A DNA stretch of 38,182 bases from Coriobacteriia bacterium (GTDB lineage Bacteria; Actinomycetota; Coriobacteriia; Anaerosomatales; PHET01): the NCBI GenBank assembly GCA_009779675.1, contig WRDS01000005.1, positions 1-38,182 on the forward strand, read 5' to 3'. The notes beneath the pieces were generated by a model. The model ran no database searches, had not been told where the DNA came from, and saw only the letters and a program-made list of their open reading frames with translations. This document shows, piece after piece, positions 37,123-38,182 of the stretch; position 1 is the first letter of the stretch; the number at the start of each line of letters is the position of its first letter. The position numbers were made by a program, and so were the translations under genes.

Positions 37123-37837
37123 ATGCCTCCAGCGCCTCCACCTGGAACCGCGTGATAGTCGGATCGACTTTGATGCCCGGGCCCATCGTCGAAGTGAACG
37201 TGATCGACTTGATGTAGCGGCCCTTGGCTGCCGCAGGCTTGGCACGCACGATCTCGTCCAGCAAGACCGCGTAGTTCTCGGCGAGCACCGGAACTGCAAA
37301 CGATGCCTTGCCGATAGGCACGTGGGCGATGCCGAACTTGTCCGCACGATACTCCACACGGCCCGCTTTGAGCTCGGCTACGATCTGGGCGACGTTCATC
37401 GTCACCGTGCCGAGCTTCGGGTTGGGCATCAGGCCGCGAGGGCCAAGGATCTTGCCGAGACGCCCGACCTTCGCCATCATATCCGGTGTCGCGACCGCGG
37501 CATCGAACTCAAAGGATCCCTTTTGGATCTCGGCGACAAGCTCGTCGCTACCCACGATATCCGCGCCTGCTGCCTCGGCCTCGCGAGCCTTGTCGCCCTC
37601 GGCAAACACAGCCACACGAACCTCTTTGCCCGTGCCGTTGGGAAGCGAGACCGAGCCGCGCACCTGTTGATCAGCCTGCCGAGTGTCGATGCCCAGCCTG
37701 AAATGCACCTCGACCGTCTCGTCGAACCGTGCGGGGGCGGCCTCCTTGACAAGCTCAAGCGCCTCCATCGGCGTGTAAAGACGCGTCCTGTCGACTTTGC
37801 CGAGCGCCTCGCGGTATTTCTTGCCCACCTTTGCCAT
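37121..37837 (-). CDS. rplA: 50S ribosomal protein L1
   Basis: This 238-residue protein of the mobile L1 stalk helps release E-site tRNA. Motifs are [23 protein letters not shown] at the start, [20 protein letters not shown] in the middle and a C-terminal [17 protein letters not shown]. Length is typical. ATG with AGGAGGAAAAGGAA upstream. It follows rplK after 85 bases carrying two GC-rich hairpins. Confidence 0.98.
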   Translation of the reverse strand: MAKVGKKYREALGKVDRTRLYTPMEALELVKEAAPARFDETVEVHFRLGIDTRQADQQVRGSVSLPNGTGKEVRVAVFAEGDKAREAEAAGADIVGSDELVAEIQKGSFEFDAAVATPDMMAKVGRLGKILGPRGLMPNPKLGTVTMNVAQIVAELKAGRVEYRADKFGIAHVPIGKASFAVPVLAENYAVLLDEIVRAKPAAAKGRYIKSITFTSTMGPGIKVDPTITRFQVEALEA

Positions 37838-37863
37838 TTCCTTTTCCTCCTGTGGTCGTTAAC

Positions 37864-37920
37864 GGGGCTACGCGGCCCCTCCCACCGTTACGGGACTGCA
37901 CGGCCCGCCCGTCGGGCCGT
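37864..37920 (-). other. Two GC-rich hairpins in the rplK-rplA spacer
   Basis: ACGGCCCG / CGGGCCGT (37900-37920, eight base pairs, five-base loop) is followed by GGGGC / GCCCC (37864-37880). Neither is followed by a T-run. They may bind L1 or slow ribosomes or polymerase between the two genes. Confidence 0.5.
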
Positions 37921-37922
37921 TG

Positions 37923-38182
37923 TTACTCGGCCACCTCAATGCCCATGGAGCGGGCAGTCCCTGCGATGACCTTCATGGCGGCCTCAACGTCATTGGCGTT
38001 AAGGTCCGGCATCTTCGTTTCTGCGATCTGCCGCAGCTGATCGGTCGTGACCGTCGCGACCTTGGTGCGGTTTGGCACACCTGAGCCGCTTTCGATGCCA
38101 GCAGCCTGCTTGAGCAACACCGCCGCAGGCGGCGTCTTGGTCACAAAATCAAAGGAGCGGTCCTCGTAGACCGTGATCTCCA
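37923..38182 (-). CDS. rplK: 50S ribosomal protein L11 (5' end outside window)
   Basis: The C-terminal 85 or so residues are visible, entering the window as [12 protein letters not shown]. They contain [21 protein letters not shown], the family core, and the 23S-binding domain ending [24 protein letters not shown]11 binds the GTPase-associated region of 23S rRNA. A GTG inside the visible part is not a start, since the frame continues upstream with family sequence. Confidence 0.97.
   Translation of the reverse strand, partial: EITVYEDRSFDFVTKTPPAAVLLKQAAGIESGSGVPNRTKVATVTTDQLRQIAETKMPDLNANDVEAAMKVIAGTARSMGIEVAE

Noticed and set aside
36677-37969. A 430-codon plus-strand frame across rplA and the rplJ leader
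   Set aside because: It crosses a terminator, a leader and the whole of rplA in antisense, and looks like low-complexity shadow sequence.

Overview
All 50 genes in this window lie on the minus strand, so transcription runs from base 38182 towards base 1. The window is one long translation and transcription supercluster of an actinobacterium. The beta' subunit carries the coiled-coil insert seen in actinobacterial RpoC (residues about 143-235). The order rplQ - ECF transporter - rplM - rpsI - glmM is also actinobacterial. Class Coriobacteriia is my best guess, but it is an inference from gene order and style, not a search result.

Region by region, in transcription order: rplK (5' end outside the window) and rplA; a 578-base spacer with a promoter, an L10-leader-like RNA, an intrinsic terminator and a duplicated structured element; rplJ and rplL, then a terminator; rpoB and rpoC behind a promoter with a very AT-rich upstream element; an island of three unrecognised genes (lipoprotein, 57-residue protein, membrane protein); a promoter, then rpsL-rpsG-fusA. 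Then, with no tuf between fusA and rpsJ, the S10, spc and alpha clusters run without interruption: rpsJ-rplC-rplD-rplW-rplB-rpsS-rplV-rpsC-rplP-rpmC-rpsQ-rplN-rplX-rplE-rpsZ-rpsH-rplF-rplR-rpsE-rpmD-rplO-secY-adk-map-infA-rpmJ-rpsM-rpsK-rpsD-rpoA-rplQ. They are followed by an ECF transporter module (two ATPases and EcfT), a promoter and rplM-rpsI-glmM. The window ends in a secreted Ig-like surface protein that runs off the left edge.

The genes together supply most ribosomal proteins, the core RNA polymerase (alpha, beta, beta'), IF-1, EF-G, the SecY channel, methionine aminopeptidase and adenylate kinase. The ECF module energises vitamin or metal uptake, and GlmM feeds cell-wall synthesis.

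The most unusual items are: (1) the beta' subunit ends in an acidic linker plus a 61-residue domain that closely resembles the DNA-binding C-terminal domain of the alpha subunit and keeps most of its DNA-contact residues; (2) S12 has Arg at position 88, encoded by AGG, the classic streptomycin-resistance substitution; (3) an array of about eleven decamers sits just before fusA; (4) a 53-base structured element is duplicated on both sides of the terminator before rplJ; (5) hexamer-phased low-complexity inserts interrupt one ECF ATPase. Short tandem repeats are unusually common in the spacers of what is normally a compact operon.
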